From: Harmonia axyridis
Lineage: Eukaryota > Arthropoda > Insecta > Coleoptera > Coccinellidae
DNA: 64,000 nucleotides
Direction of reading: 5' to 3'
Assembly: GCF_914767665.1 (NCBI RefSeq)
Contig: NC_059502.1
Coordinates: 53,240,031 to 53,304,030, forward strand
The notes below the pieces were generated by a model that was not told where the DNA came from, did no database searches, and saw only the letters and a list, made by a program, of their open reading frames with translations. This document shows positions 1-14,100 of the stretch, piece after piece (within the stretch, counting starts at the first letter, position 1; each line of letters opens with the position of its first letter). The position numbers and the translations under genes were made by a program.

Positions 1-539
1 CATCTTCTCAATTTCATATGAAATCGTATTTTTTAAATTAAAATCACCTCGTCAAAATTTATCAAAAGACGTTTTGTCGATTTCATAAAAAAACATTTTG
101 CATTGTTTAAAAGTACGACGATAAGTCTTTAATTAAAGGACGACGTAGTTCTTAAAGGTGCAAAAAGTCTTGTTTTATTAGTTGACTTTGCGCCCCTCAA
201 TTTGGCGCTCCGGCAAAATGTCCGGTATGCCGCTCCTGGCGGCGGCCCTTTCAATCGGAGTAAATGAACATGAAATCCAAAAAAAATTCGATACATTGCT
301 GTAAATAAAAAAAATATGATCCGGATATTCGTAAGTATTAGGAAAAAATAATTTTATTTAAATATAATATAAATATAGGCTATAGAGGCTTATTACAATT
401 TACATTCAAATCTTATTCTTAAGTCCCACTTTGAATGTATATTCACTGTGTTCTATCGTCATTGTAATGGAACCACAGACATATATATAAATATACCATG
501 ATGTGACTGTGTGAATCTAAAAAAAAAAAAAATACCACC

Positions 540-741
540 GAATAGAGAGGTATTATAATAACAACAAGCGTTCAAATTAAGATGCATCTTAGTTCAAATA
601 AATTTGTGCTCAAGAGTGCTGAGACAATCTACCGAGTTGGAGTTTTGTGTACAGAAGTTGTCCGCAATAGATTGGCACAGCACACTAGACCACGAATTTA
701 AATGAACGCTCGTTATAATATTAAATATCCTCTCTATTCTG
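540..741. repeat. MITE-like element with imperfect terminal inverted repeats
   Basis: The left end reads AATAGAGAGGTATTATAATA, then a segment with AAGCGTTCAAATT. The right end is its imperfect complement, with GAACGCTCGTTATAATATTA running into CCTCTCTATT. The arms are about 40 bp with small indels, and the whole is about 200 bp without coding capacity. This is the layout of a small non-autonomous DNA transposon. The family is not recognised. Confidence 0.55.
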
Positions 742-1667
742 TGAATATACTATGTCTATCAATGGAACATTGTTGTTTGCGTCATTTGTTGGCTTGGGAT
801 GAAGCTCGAGTCTGGCTTCAGAAAAAGTTGGAATCTGTTTTTACTGTCATATTATGTAGATGAACTTTTTTGAATATGACAGTAATGATTTGTTTCCAAA
901 ACCTTCCTCATAAGTCTTCAGGAGTCAGGACCGCCAACACTTAATGGTCAGGAACTTTTTTTTTGTTGAAGATATCGGCGAAATGTACCGTTTTCGAGTG
1001 AGAAGCATCCTATAGCATCATCTATAAAAAACCCTATTAGTTCACCCCAAATATTTATCTATGTCCGAGATGTTCTGATTTACGGAAATGTAGCATACAT
1101 TCAAAAAAACTGAAATTCATATGGGAATATGGGATCTTCAAACTAAGAATCGGACATGTATTACATAAAATATTGAATAGAGCAAAGCAAGGTCCAGACA
1201 GAAATTTCTATGTAACTATTTACGACCTTTTTTTTGATTATCCACTCCAATTTTCATTAGAGTTAAAGATGTCCAACCGGAAATTTCACGTTTGCACGTG
1301 ATCAAGGCGACACTTTAACTGGAAAAGCTGAATTTTATATGCAACCATCTTGTGCTCAAAATGATTAAAATTGTAGTAGTTACGGCTTTTCTTTAATTCT
1401 GTGGTTATTCCGTTCATTCTTCCACATCTTGTTGAACAAAATCGTGCGAGAATATATCAGAAACGCACAGTTTTCATGGTTATATTTTATTATTATATGT
1501 TGGTACTCCGAACTTTCCGCCACAGCTTTATCTGTCAATTCATCAATTTGTCTTAAAGAAATCAGTTCTGCCAACCAACATTTTTCAATGCAAAAATCAC
1601 TAAAATATATTTATGGAAATATTTCATTAATTTCATTGAAAATGCAATGAATTAGAGAAAATAATGT

Positions 1668-1792
1668 ATAATACTCGTACAGAAGGCTCATTCTACCACT
1701 CGTTCTTTCAAAAACTCGCCACTTTGTGCCTCGTTTTTGAATTTTGAACGCGTGGAAGAATATGAATGCCTTCTGCACTTGTATTATAAATA
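1668..1792. repeat. Short inverted-repeat element, about 125 bp
   Basis: TATAATACTCGTACAGAAGG at the left is mirrored at the right by CCTTCTGCACTTGTATTATA, with further pairing of CATTCTACCAC against CGTGGAAGAATATGAATG. It is a small palindromic MITE-type repeat without coding capacity. Confidence 0.5.
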
Positions 1793-2168
1793 ACTATTCC
1801 AAAATTATTCCGACATAGGAGACCAACAATTTTTTCATTCCAAAATTGATTAGATTCTTCTACTTAAGATAGCCTCCAAAGCAAAATATTGAACATTCAA
1901 TGAACCACACAACAAATCTTAATCAGAAGAGAAAAAGCATAATTAATTTTTTTCAAGATTTTAATCACATTACTTCATTCTTTACTTTATCATCAAAATA
2001 AATTCTGGGTTTATACATTTTTTTTTAAATACTTCAGTTTGTGTGAAATATAAATTAAGGTGTGAAAATCTATAAAATTTTCGTTTCAAAGGTAATACAA
2101 CATTTTTTTCTGAATAACAATAAAACACATCACAAAATAGAAAACTTATAATTAGAATAAAAACCTAA

Positions 2169-5100
2169 TCATTCATCATCAGAAAATTCATATTTTTTCT
2201 GAGCTGCTGCTCTAGCAGTTCGACTTGTTTTTAAAGGAATATACTCTTCACTATCACTGTCATCATCATTGTATGTCAATTTCTTTGTTTTCTTTTTAGT
2301 GCCAATGTCGTCCTCTGAATCTGATGTTATCTTTGCTTTCGTAGCTTTGCTTTTTCCCTTTGCGGGTGCTTTTTTAGTTTTTTTATTGCCTAATGATTTC
2401 TCAACTGAATTAGAGTCTTTCTCTACCTTTTTTGTAGTATTTTTCTTTTGAGCTTTCACTTTGCTTAATTTTTCACCAAAATCACTATCCGAATCAGAAC
2501 CAATCTTTTTTTTCGAAATTGTCTTCTTAGGTGCATCCTTGAAACTGTGATCAGAATCAGAGTCTGAATCCAAAACCATAATCTTCTTTGTGGCTTTCTT
2601 CGGATTTGTTTTCAATTTTTTATTCTTATTTTTGGATCGGTCCTCCGAATCACTTTCACTACCACTTATTGATTTTCTCTTAGATGTATTTTTTTCCGCA
2701 TCAACATCATTGCCTTCTTTCTTACTATCATTTGTAGGTTTTTTTCCTATCAAGCTATCGAACATATCTTCAGAGGTTTCATTTCGAGGTGGTGGAGGTG
2801 CATCACTTTCACTATCAGAGTTTAATATGCTTGAAATTACTGGAGCATGAGTTTCTTTAATGGCTTCATTTTCATGCAATTCCAAAACATCATCATTACT
2901 TTCCTCTGAATCAAGGTCATATTTTATTTTTTTCGGAGAAATCCTCTGACTCTTCTCCCTTTTTTCTACTATTGGAGAGTCCCTCCCAGAAAATTCACTT
3001 CCAGAACGTTCTTCATCTGAGGATGCAGAATCATCTCGCCTTTTCTTTTTCCTTGTGCCATTATCAGCTGCTGAAAAAAAAAAAAAAAAAACAATTAAGA
3101 ATTGCAAATGATATAACATACATCCAGTTGTTTCGAAATGTATGACTTTTCCAGTAAATGTAAGAAATGAGGAAATCCCAAAATTCAGAAATGATTTTAG
3201 ATTTATCGAATGGTCAACTATGATACTAGTGTTTCCGCTTTTTATTGTCCTCTATTACATAACCTCCAACAAAATGATTTTGACTAATACTTCCTCACTC
3301 TTGGCTCTAAATTGTTGGTGGTTTCTTCTTTCTACCACAAAAAGTAGGGAATTGGCAAAAACTACAAGAGAAAGAGGTTATTCATACCTAAGCCTAATTT
3401 ACTGGCCAACATATCCAAAAATCTTTTGATCTACATAAACAAATATTTAATCTACCGAAATATTTTGGAATCCAGCGGAATTATACGAATATTCTACCGA
3501 AACTTCAGTCTGTATCTGTGGCAACACTGCTGCAATATTAAAATCAAGATCCTGTATATAGCATGTGATGATAATGAAACTCTGATACTAGTTGTTGAAA
3601 TCTTTTGATCGGTATTCTTGATTTTGGTTAATACGTTCATTTTTTTCAAGTTCAAAATTACAAAAGTAATACTCGCTTCAGTGTTATAACTCTTCTAAAC
3701 CTCCGTGCAATCTCTCAGAAATTCAAAATCAATAACTATTGTTCTTCATTTCGATCGCAACGAATTTATGTGAAGTTAAAGTCAATAACATTCAAATATT
3801 TTGATCGAAAATTGAAACAATGAACTTACTTTTTTTACTGAAATTCAACTTGGTCTGTTTCAGTGTGCCTTTCTTCACTTTGTTCTCGATGCCTTCAGGA
3901 GTACCAAGTTTTTGTTTTAGATTTTTGCCGGATTTCTGGATCATCAGGTCAAATTCATCTTCTTCCTGTTGAATAACGATACCATTATAAATTTTGAAAA
4001 AAATATTGAACACAAGGATGAATAATTAATTATAATATACAAACTTACCCCTTTCTGAAATTTCCATGAAAGTCATGAAAGAAGGAATAATCATATAAAT
4101 ATATTGTTAGGATAATGAAGAAATTTGTTCAAGCGATTGGAGAGGAAGTAAATTTCAAAGGTTGTCTCACATCTAGGAGTACTTAAACCAATTTTTTCCT
4201 GTAATCTTTTAACTTGAAGTACTAAAGTCGCCGCCAAAAATATTTAGCGATAATATGAAATAAAACTCTTCTTAGATTATATGGAAATTTGGAACTGAAT
4301 TTAAACCGCCCTTTTTTTTAGTTATAGCGCCATCAGTCATTTCTTATTTGTTATGATGAATTTTATTTTTTATTCAAATTTACTTACGGTACTTATGTTT
4401 TCTTTCTTGGTGCCTTTCTTAATTCTGTTCTCCTTGGATTTGATAGCAGCCTGTATCTTCTTTTTCAAATCGTCACTTATTATTGGTTCAACTCGTTTGC
4501 CCATTGGAGATGGCATAGTTTCTTGGAGATTCAATTTTTTCTTGCCCTGTACAATAAATTATATAAGTAATCTCAGAATTTCAGAAAAAATAATGAATAA
4601 AAAAATTTACTATTCACCTTTCCTGGTATAGTTATTTTCTTCCGAAAGCATGAAAGAAAAATTTAAGTAGGAAAAATGATCAAACGACAAAAAACAAATG
4701 GCGAGAACAATCAGGACTCCGCCGTTTGTAAACTTCCGAAAATTATATTATCAAACATTTAACAAATTCTCAACATATTGATATTAGGATTATCAAAAAT
4801 AAACCAACTCACCACTGCCTTCTTTGCATCTTTAGATATGGTACCAGCTTCATCCTTCCTTTCCTTCTCCTCCACTTCTTCTAATTTATCTAGAAACTCG
4901 TTTAGATCGTCTGTCCATAGATCTGCATTTGACTTGGCTTTTAACACCTTCAACTCATGGACCTTGTTATCACGTTGTCGTAACAACTCATTCTTTCTTT
5001 CCTCAGTTAACATCCACATGGACATACCAAGCAAATAGTCGAACTTTTTAACTTCTGTGAGTTTTTGGAAGGCTTTTTCTAGAAAAAAAAAAAAATATAT

Positions 5101-8100
5101 ATTTATAGTGCAGGCAAGTCGGTATCTCAGGATTTAATATCAATGCATATAGAGAAATGTGAAAGTCAAACGAAGACCGATAATGTTTTCCCTCTATCCA
5201 AGAAATTTTCCCAGACGATTGTATCAGGCGAATTCAATTTTGTGAGATTACAACCCAGTTAACTTTAAAATTTAATGCCTCATTAAAATTTTAATCATCC
5301 ATTAAACGGCGCAGATAGCCAATAGGCTCCTCCTACTGGAGGAATGAAATTTTGATGACAGCATAAAATTTTAATGAACGTTCCTACAACTGGATGTAAT
5401 TTATCTATTTATCTGAGACAGAGAAAGATGTCTCTCTTGTTGAAGGTTATGTCACGGTCAAACAGTTAAAAATTCTGTTGGCGGACCTGACACTTTGACA
5501 ACAGTCATCATTTCAACAAGTTTGATGTGCTTTTCTTTCTAATTCCAAGCATGGTTAAGCTCAGTGATAGCTTGGAAAAAAGCATAGTAATAATAATAAG
5601 AGGTTATAACAATTCACATGGCCTATAAAAATTGTTTTTCGTTTGCTCGGAAAATGCTAGGATGACTTCACTTACCTGGATCGACTGGCTTTTTACTTTT
5701 GCTTGTGCTCTCCTCGGCATCTTCCGTTTCATCTTCCTGCTCATCATCTCCAGCAGCACTTTTTTGCTTCCATTCCTTAACAGGATCCGGTTCGTAACCT
5801 TTACTAATGAGTTCGTCTATCATGGCCTTTCGTTTTTTGTTCTCGATGGTCAGTTCGCCATTACATTTTTCTAATATGAAACGAGCCTGATTGCTCAATT
5901 TGGCAACCTCCGCGCCCAGCATACCCTCCAGGTGGTCCTTCCTTTTTTGGTACATTTTTAGACGAATTTGGTAAAATTCTTCCAGAATTGTCATCACGGA
6001 TTCATACCTAAAAAAAATCAATTATTAAATGAATTTCTTCGTTTGAATTGGAGTTTCTAAATGCGGAGTGCGATACGAGTAAACTGGTAGAATTCGCCGC
6101 TTAAGTAAAAAGCGTTATGCTTTTTTTATAAGATGTAGCATGAGGGGATAGAATAACTCACTTTTTCAGGCATCCTAACTCATCAAAGGCACACATTGAG
6201 CTCATATTGATCATACTCTGCAATTTGAACACCTTATGCAGACCTTCTTTTTCCAAACTTTCCATTTGCTCGTGTGTGACAGTAATAACAAATTTAATTG
6301 TTGTGTCTGTATTGTATTCTTTGTAATCTGTGATCATTGATTTGACTTTCTCCGATCCTGAAGATTAAATAAAATTAATTAATTTGTCTTTGTTGGTACA
6401 AAACCTATTTAACTTTAGTTATCCATAATCAATGGATACAGTATGTACAGGAGGATCCTAGGTAACCTGACGTTTGTGGAATGGGTAGAACAGAAAGGAT
6501 GATGGACGAGGAAAGAAAAAGTAGAGTGGTTGTCTTTGAGATGGAATACCATTTCAGCAAAAATGCAACAGTATATCGTGTAACACCGCATGTTTGCAGT
6601 TCTTTTGCAGAAATGGCTCGATTAAAACAGTACAGCGCCTTTTTGTTAACGGCGTGGGACTGTTTCAAGAAACAATCCTACAATGACTTAAAAATCTGAC
6701 TGATAGCATAATTAAAAAAAAACATCATTTTTGTGTAAATAAATTGGGAAAAAATAATGATTATCAAAAATTAAGATAAATGCACTCAATCATGTGCTAA
6801 TTGCAGCTTGGGAGACCATAGAACTAAAACGATGCTCTATTACGCATCAATGATAGGACACCCTGTAAATGAGATGCAATTCCTTAATCACATATCAAAA
6901 TTAAAGTCATTCTGATGAAATGATAGAGCAATCAATTCGCGTCAGATTCTTGTAGATTACCCAGTGATAAAAATCACTTTTTCAATAGAAATCTTTTGAC
7001 CAGCACCTGATGCCAAAATTTAAGCAAGCAAGAAAATTTCCATATGACTGAATAAACTTACCATGAAGTAAAGTTTCCAACACTGATTCTTTGTAATTCT
7101 GTGTCCAAGTATGTACGGGCAATTCCGTAATCTCCAATTTGTTATTTCCTAAAATGGATATTTCACCATTAACCACATATCTTTGATCTCCGCAGTCTTC
7201 GATGGTTCCCTTAAAATTCTTGTACCAAGGACAAAGAGGTTTTGGTTGTTCCCCTGCTATCATTCTCTTCAAGTTATCAATAATATCTTTCGGATTGAAA
7301 TTGGGTATTTTTGTCATCCAACCGGTTCCTATACCATCTGCTCCGTTTACCAAAACCATTGGAATAATGGGTATATACCAAACTGGCTCGATCTTCTGGT
7401 TGTCATCGAATTCGTGTTTGAGGATAGCGTCATCATCAGGGTGGAAGAGCAATCTCGTCAGAGGAGACATTTTTGTGAAAATATACCTAAAATGATAAAA
7501 GATGTTGTGACAAACTAAGCAAGCACACGACCAAGTTTGGTCACAAAATTTCAACTCCTTTTACTTTTTTGTGTCTAAGAATATAGTTCAAATGGGATAA
7601 TGCTACTGATTCTATCACAAATATTTATGTAAAGGTTTTCCAATAGGAAGTTTCATTTTGAGAAGCTCGCTATCTGCACACCTGTCACTTTTGAAGCTGT
7701 CTTATTTTGACATTTGACAAGTAAAAACTACGAGCACTACAATTAATAAAACAATCGCAATTTTGCAAGAAAAGTTTCCTGGCCATGTTATTTCTTGAAG
7801 AGGTGGTCACAATTGGCCACCGAGATCTTGTGGTTGAACACCTTCAGACTTTTAACAATGGGGCCACGTCTATGCCAATGCTCCACAATCGATTCAAGAC
7901 CTTAAAGATGGAAAACCCTTCACATAAAACAATATCAGATTAGTTCCATCATTTAGAATACAATAACAGCTGGATATATTGTTATGATATTTGATTAGTG
8001 TCTGCCCAATAATACAACCGTTTTCCACCCCGAAGGGCAAGAAAAATTTTGACAGTTCCATAAACCACAGAATTCATCCACTAACATGGCCAACCAGGGT

Positions 8101-11100
8101 ACAAGATATAATCTATAATCTGACAGTAGACATCAGGATATGAAATTTTTTAAAGGTTATAGGATTTTGACACATAATGTATGAGACGGCATAAAACGTC
8201 GCATGCATCAAATTCAATTAAACTTGAAAGGAGCAAAGATTGTGAAGGTATTAATAAAAAAAAAAACGGTGAAAAATACTGTTTCGCTTACCTGGGACTG
8301 GCCGAATCTTTACCGCCAGCTAAGCGCGTACCAAACTGACCCCTTGGCTCCAGCAAATTGATGTTATTGCTCCCAACGAAATTTTGCGCCAAGTTCACTA
8401 TGGTCATACACAGGGAAACTTCACCGTGATGATAAGCCGACATTTCGGCTACCGAACCGGCAAGTTGAGCAACTTTCACTTCCCTCTTATCGTTACGCTT
8501 TATACAGGTATACACCACCTTCCTCTGACCCGGTTTCAAACCGTCCACCATGGACGGTATGGATCTTATATTGTCTGCGTTGGAGAACAACACCAACTCC
8601 AAATTGATGAAATCGGTGTATGTGATGTACTTCGTATCTTTTTGATACAGATATTTCTCCGCTAGACCCAGTTCTTTCCGCCTTCTGCTCTCCACCATGA
8701 AGTTCGTCAGCCATTCTTTCCTGTGATCGACGTGCTTTTTGCTGAAGGCCAACATAATGTGGTCGTCGTCGGTCTGACCGTCGTATCTGAATTTTATACG
8801 ATGCTTGGCCATGTTTGTGAAATATTCTTTGGCCTCCTTCGACGTGGAGGTACCCAAACCTGAAAAAAAGGAGAAGAAATTTTATACATCATTAAAATAT
8901 TTAGCATACCCCTGTTCTTACGACAGATGACGAAATTCCGTGCCGATAGCGTCATCAGAATCATACAAAATTCAAGAACATTAAATTTAAATAAATTCAT
9001 TCGTTTCAGAAGATCCCCACAATGGAGGGGACTTGTCACGCTATTTTTAAATGTTAATAGATTAGCTCATAGAATGTACGTTCTTATTGCTGATGAAAAT
9101 TATATGAAAAAAAAAATTCAGAGTCATTGGGTTTTTCTCAAAAAAGGTAAGTTTTAAGCATATAAACCTATGAACAAACATATGTTTGATCATTTATACT
9201 TTTTTGATACACCCTGTCTATTTCCAAACAATTTGAAAATGGAGCTCTAATGAAGTCTTATGATACTGTTTTAAAAAAAAAAAAAAGAAAGTTTAGTCGC
9301 TTAATAGTAAAAGGTTTGAACTACAGGGTGGGCAAATTTCAATGTTTTAGCACTACAACTTTTAAACCAGATGAGATAGACATCTGATACCCCATTCTCG
9401 GTCTCTTTTTCTGAGAAACTAACAAGGGTAGTATTCATTTTTGGCCACCTTCTTTTGTTATCGAGTTATAAGCGAAAATTGGAAAAATGGCGATATCGAA
9501 AAACATTTATATCTCCGCTAATACTGATGATAGAGCTCTGAAATTAAAATATTATACAGGCACTTTTTTACGTAGAATACAGTGGCGTCCTCGTATTTTC
9601 AAAAGGGTTTTCAATTACGAAGCTATGACCCAAAGTTATGTTTTTTCAAATGGGAACACTAGATTTTTGTGCCATTTTCTGAAAGCTTGATTTTTCCTGA
9701 TCACTCGAACTCGAAAACAAAAGAAGGTGGCCAAAAATGAATACTTCCCTTGTTAGTTTCTCAGAAAAAGAGACCGAGAATGGGGTATCAGATTTTGTCT
9801 ATCTCATCTGGTTCAAAAGTTGTAGTGCTAAAACATCGAAATTTGCCCACCCTGTACACAATAAGAAATTATTTTTATCAACTGAATAACCCTATTCTAC
9901 CAGGATAGCTATACAAAACTCCAATGAAATCCGAAAAAAATAGTTAAAGTTGCGACTTTAACAAAAATGTTGAAAAAAAATGTCTGAAATCGGAAGCAAT
10001 TTTTTTTTCATCCCGAAAGTCATCAGAAAGCTGCAATTACTTTTAACTTGGAAACAATACTAATTTACAAACTACGAATCGCAAAAGAAATGCTAAACAA
10101 ACTAAATAACCAAAAGAACAAAGACTGACTTACGTTTAAAATTTTTCTTATAATTCCTTCTAATCATAACCCTAAGTTTCAAACTTTTACTATAATTCTT
10201 CATCTTCACAACTTTTCACTTCGAATCTCACTAGACTAACAACGCAAATTTGTACACAAGCTTTATCAATGCTACGTAAAGGAACAATCTCTTGAGCTCT
10301 AATGGTACAGTGTTACTTCGACGACGTCAATTCGAAAACTGAAATTTGAAATTGGACTTTCTTGGGTGCATTAGTAATCATATCTTGAAAATGTTTGTTT
10401 TCTTCTTTTTCCTTTCTTCTTTTTATCCGTATTTTCGATACTACAGATCTGAACAATTTGCAGTTGTTATTTTCTAGCTACATGTTATTGTTAATTATTT
10501 CTTTGAGAATAAATTCTTGGAAACATAGCTGTAAATTTAAACTAGATAGTGAAAACTTTACCTTATGCCTAATTAAAATACAATCAATTTTCAGGTATAA
10601 TTGTGTTTAATTATATTTAACGTTCGTTTCTAACCAAATAATTAAAATACCATTAACCCTTATCATAAAATAATTGAAATATTATAAACTCTCAACAGAA
10701 AATTGATGATATTTTAATTAGCTGTACATAGGGTGAAGTTTTAATTATAAAGTTAAATCTTGAAGCTATGTTTCCGAGAATTTTCAAGGAAATAATTATT
10801 TTTTTTTTATTTTCAAAAAATGAGTGGATATGGGATTCACCCTGTACATAGTAGACTGAAGTTCTTAAAGAAATGCAGTACAATCCCGATTATTCGAATC
10901 CGGTCTATCCGAAATAATCTATTTAAAAACAAAAATTTCGATTAACTGAAAAAATTCGCATTATACGAAACGATTCTCCTATACTGCTAGGTGGTTCCCC
11001 TCGGGGTTGTTTTGGTTAGCCGACAATGTTACAAGTACATATGTACACTGCGCAAAACAATTAACGCACATTATGGAAATCTCAAATTTATTTTACAACT

Positions 11101-14100
11101 GAAGGTCTTCTCAATGATAATTATTTTTATCAGAATTATGCATGCTTATGTTATACACTTTCAACGTTTTTTTTCAATAAAGATGTTTTTTCCCAGCAGG
11201 AATAAAAAAATATGAGATTATCAGATTTTGAATATATTGGCTCCATTCTGAAATCAGTTGTTCTCGATCAATTCTAGTGATCAATAGTTTTTCTTTCGTT
11301 TGATTTTCTACACTCGATCGCTATGCAACGCGAAACACGCAATTTGACCCAAGAGGAATGTACCCAAGCGGTAGTTTTGCGAGAAGAAGGGTGGACATAC
11401 ACAAAAATTGCAGAAAGGTTTGGAGTTTCCCATACAAGTGTGTCCAGAATGTTGCAGCGATTCAGGGAGACAGGTATGAATGTCCGAAGACCAGGACAGG
11501 GTAGACCACGGGTAACAACTGCCATTCAAGAACGTTACTTGAGAGTTTCTTCGTTGAGACAACGGTTTGCAACCGCTCGCCTCGTTCAAAATCAGCTTGA
11601 GCAAACTCATGGGGTGCAAATTAGCACTCAGACAATAAGAAATCGCCGCGATCTGCCGCGAAAAAATTTGCATAGAATTTTATAGAGCTTATGAAAGAAA
11701 ATGATTCACAACCAGACCAGATCTACAATTGTGACGAAACCGGCTTGAACTACTAACTAAATGTTGCCCTCAAGTACCTTGGCTTCAAAAACGGAAACTG
11801 GAGCAACTGGTTACAAACATAGCAAAGTATGTATCACAAATTTCCATTATATTATGAATCGGTAAGTCAGCAAAACTACGAGCCATCAAGATTATTCGTT
11901 CCAATGCAATAGGGGGGCACCCCTGCGGAATGTGATATTTTTTTACCAGTATCCTTGAGGTACGAACGAAAATTTTTGTGTTACAAATATTTACTAACGA
12001 GTTACTATCGATTGCAAAAAAAAATCTTCGAAAAAGTGGGTGCTAACTTCACGAACACCAGAAATAGTGCTAAACGAGTGCACTTCAAAATTACCTCATC
12101 TTTGAACAGTGAAGTTTAGAATGGGATATTTATTTTATATTTTACGTTGCATTCAACATGTCTTTTATGAATGTACATATGTACATATTTAGGCATTTAT
12201 GTACATATTATGTTGAAAAAAATTAAGTAATATATATTAAACAAATTCTTTGTTTTTTTTTTTGAATTAATAATATTTCATAAATGTTTTCAAGTTGATC
12301 CAATGATATACGCATCCTAAACTCCTATTTTCCAAAAAAAAATAAATTCGGATCAACCAAAATTTCGATTATCCAAAATCACTTTGGTCCACATTATTTC
12401 GGATAATCGAGACTGTACGCTAACTGTTATTATATAGAGGGTGACCCATTTTGAAAAATTCACTTCCTTGGGAAAAGCCTGAATCAAAAAATGTTTCAAA
12501 AAAAAGTTTCCTAGTCTTCAGGGAGACATCGATTGTAGACATTCAATGTAACCTTGGAGATTGATTTAAAGGTGGTTATTTCAAGGTCATTTTATTTTTT
12601 AAATAGATAATGTAGTCTTCCTTACAGAATCTTATTCTTTGTAAAAAACAAGGAATATTTTGTTTCTTTCGTTTTTGCGATGAAATTAATCGTGTTTTAT
12701 GCTTAAGATGGTTATGATGAAAATCTTTTACACTCAAACTACTGAGCATATTTAAATAAGTGAGTACTGGTGAAGAGATAAATGACAAATCAACAATAAA
12801 CTTTTCAATTGAAACAAAATTTAATCAATAGTGCATTTCACCCTGACTGTTCAAAAGTTTCCCCATGATTAGCAATGCACAGTTTTATCCTCTGTTCAAA
12901 GCTTCAGACGATTATTAAAGCATTAATTAACAAGAAAAAATAATAAGGAGAATTGAATGAATAAGGAAAAGTAATTTGTGCCAACCTTTGTGTGCGATTG
13001 GAAAAAAAAATTTAGAAAACTCAACTTTTGACAGCATGTTTCCCTATGGTCAACTCTTAACCTATATTCAAATAAATAATGATCAAGATTGAAAAGCTTA
13101 CCTTTGTAGTATTTTATATTATAGGTGTGATTATTCGGGGTGTTTGTCCTCCATTCTTCGAATTCGGGCAATGAGTAAAAACTGTGCTCCTCATTTTTCT
13201 TCGTAGCTTTGACGATGGGTGTGATGAACTCTTCTAAAAAGTTCATCTTCAACAAGTCCGGCCAGTTGTGATGAATGAAATTAATCAATAGTCCTTTGAT
13301 GTGGGAACCATCTTGATCTTGATCCGTCATGATCATAACCTTTCCATATCTTAAGGTCTTCATATCATCTACATTTGTGTATTTCTTTTTGTATTGGAGA
13401 CCTAATATCCTGGAAGACGAAAAAAGATGGTTTTAGTTAATTCAATAACTTTCATGTTTTAGTTTCAAATAAACATTATCAGTAAATAATAAGGCAGATA
13501 ATGGACTCTCATTAGATAGGTCCATGATGTTAAGGCCTTATTAAACTAAAAAAAAAAATCGTTGGATTATGTACCTGATTAGATTATTAATCTCAGCATT
13601 TTCCAAGATTTGCTTATGTGTTGCTTCCCTCACGTTCAGTAGTTTACCCCTTAAAGGAAACACACCATAGTAATCCCTCCCGATTACTCCTAACCCAGAC
13701 ACAGCCAGAGATTTGGCTGAGTCTCCCTCAGTCAAAATCAGTGTGCATTGAAGGGCATTCTTTGTTCCTGCTTCGTTGGCATCTTCCAACTTTGGAATAC
13801 CTTTAAGTTTAGATTGTTTTTTACCTGCAGTTTTTTTCTGCAATTCATTTTGTGCTTTGAATTTGGCCCAACTCAGTACCTAAAAAAAACAATAAAGAAC
13901 GATAATACTGCAAGTTATATGCAGTTTCTCTCTAAAATATTATCAGATCTCTACAACTTCCGGTTATACCGGAAACATACTACTACTTCCTCATTTCAAA
14001 TGGCACATCCAGTATATTATTTGCATCATTAGATAGCTTTTTTGATGACAATTTCATCAATATGCCATGAGTAAAAACTCAACAGCTCCTGAATTAATGG

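Larger units (their letters stand above)
1..2168. other. Intergenic region downstream of TopII
   Basis: No host gene is visible. The stretch is AT-rich and every open frame is short and unsupported. A GC-rich patch at about 180-250 (GGCGCTCC, GGCGGCGGCCC) resembles the end of a degenerate DNA transposon, but no partner end was found. Two short inverted-repeat elements (540-741 and 1668-1792) are listed separately. The TopII 3' UTR should lie just left of 2169 on the minus strand; I did not find a convincing poly(A) signal there. Confidence 0.5.

Noticed and set aside
840..890. Short hairpin (TTACTGTCATATT and its complement) as a microRNA precursor
   Set aside because: Only about 13 paired bases around a 24-nt loop; too short and unsupported for a microRNA.
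5240..5400. Self-complementary ATTAAAATTTTAAT stretches as a MITE
   Set aside because: Pairing is mostly simple AT sequence and no consistent ends were seen.
6481..6699. 72-codon plus-strand frame in a TopII intron
   Set aside because: Coding-like composition but no recognisable domain, no splice context on that strand and an uncertain start; perhaps repeat-derived.
2269..8665. Many open frames on the plus strand opposite TopII exons
   Set aside because: They mirror well-supported TopII exons in the opposite strand and show no family features of their own.
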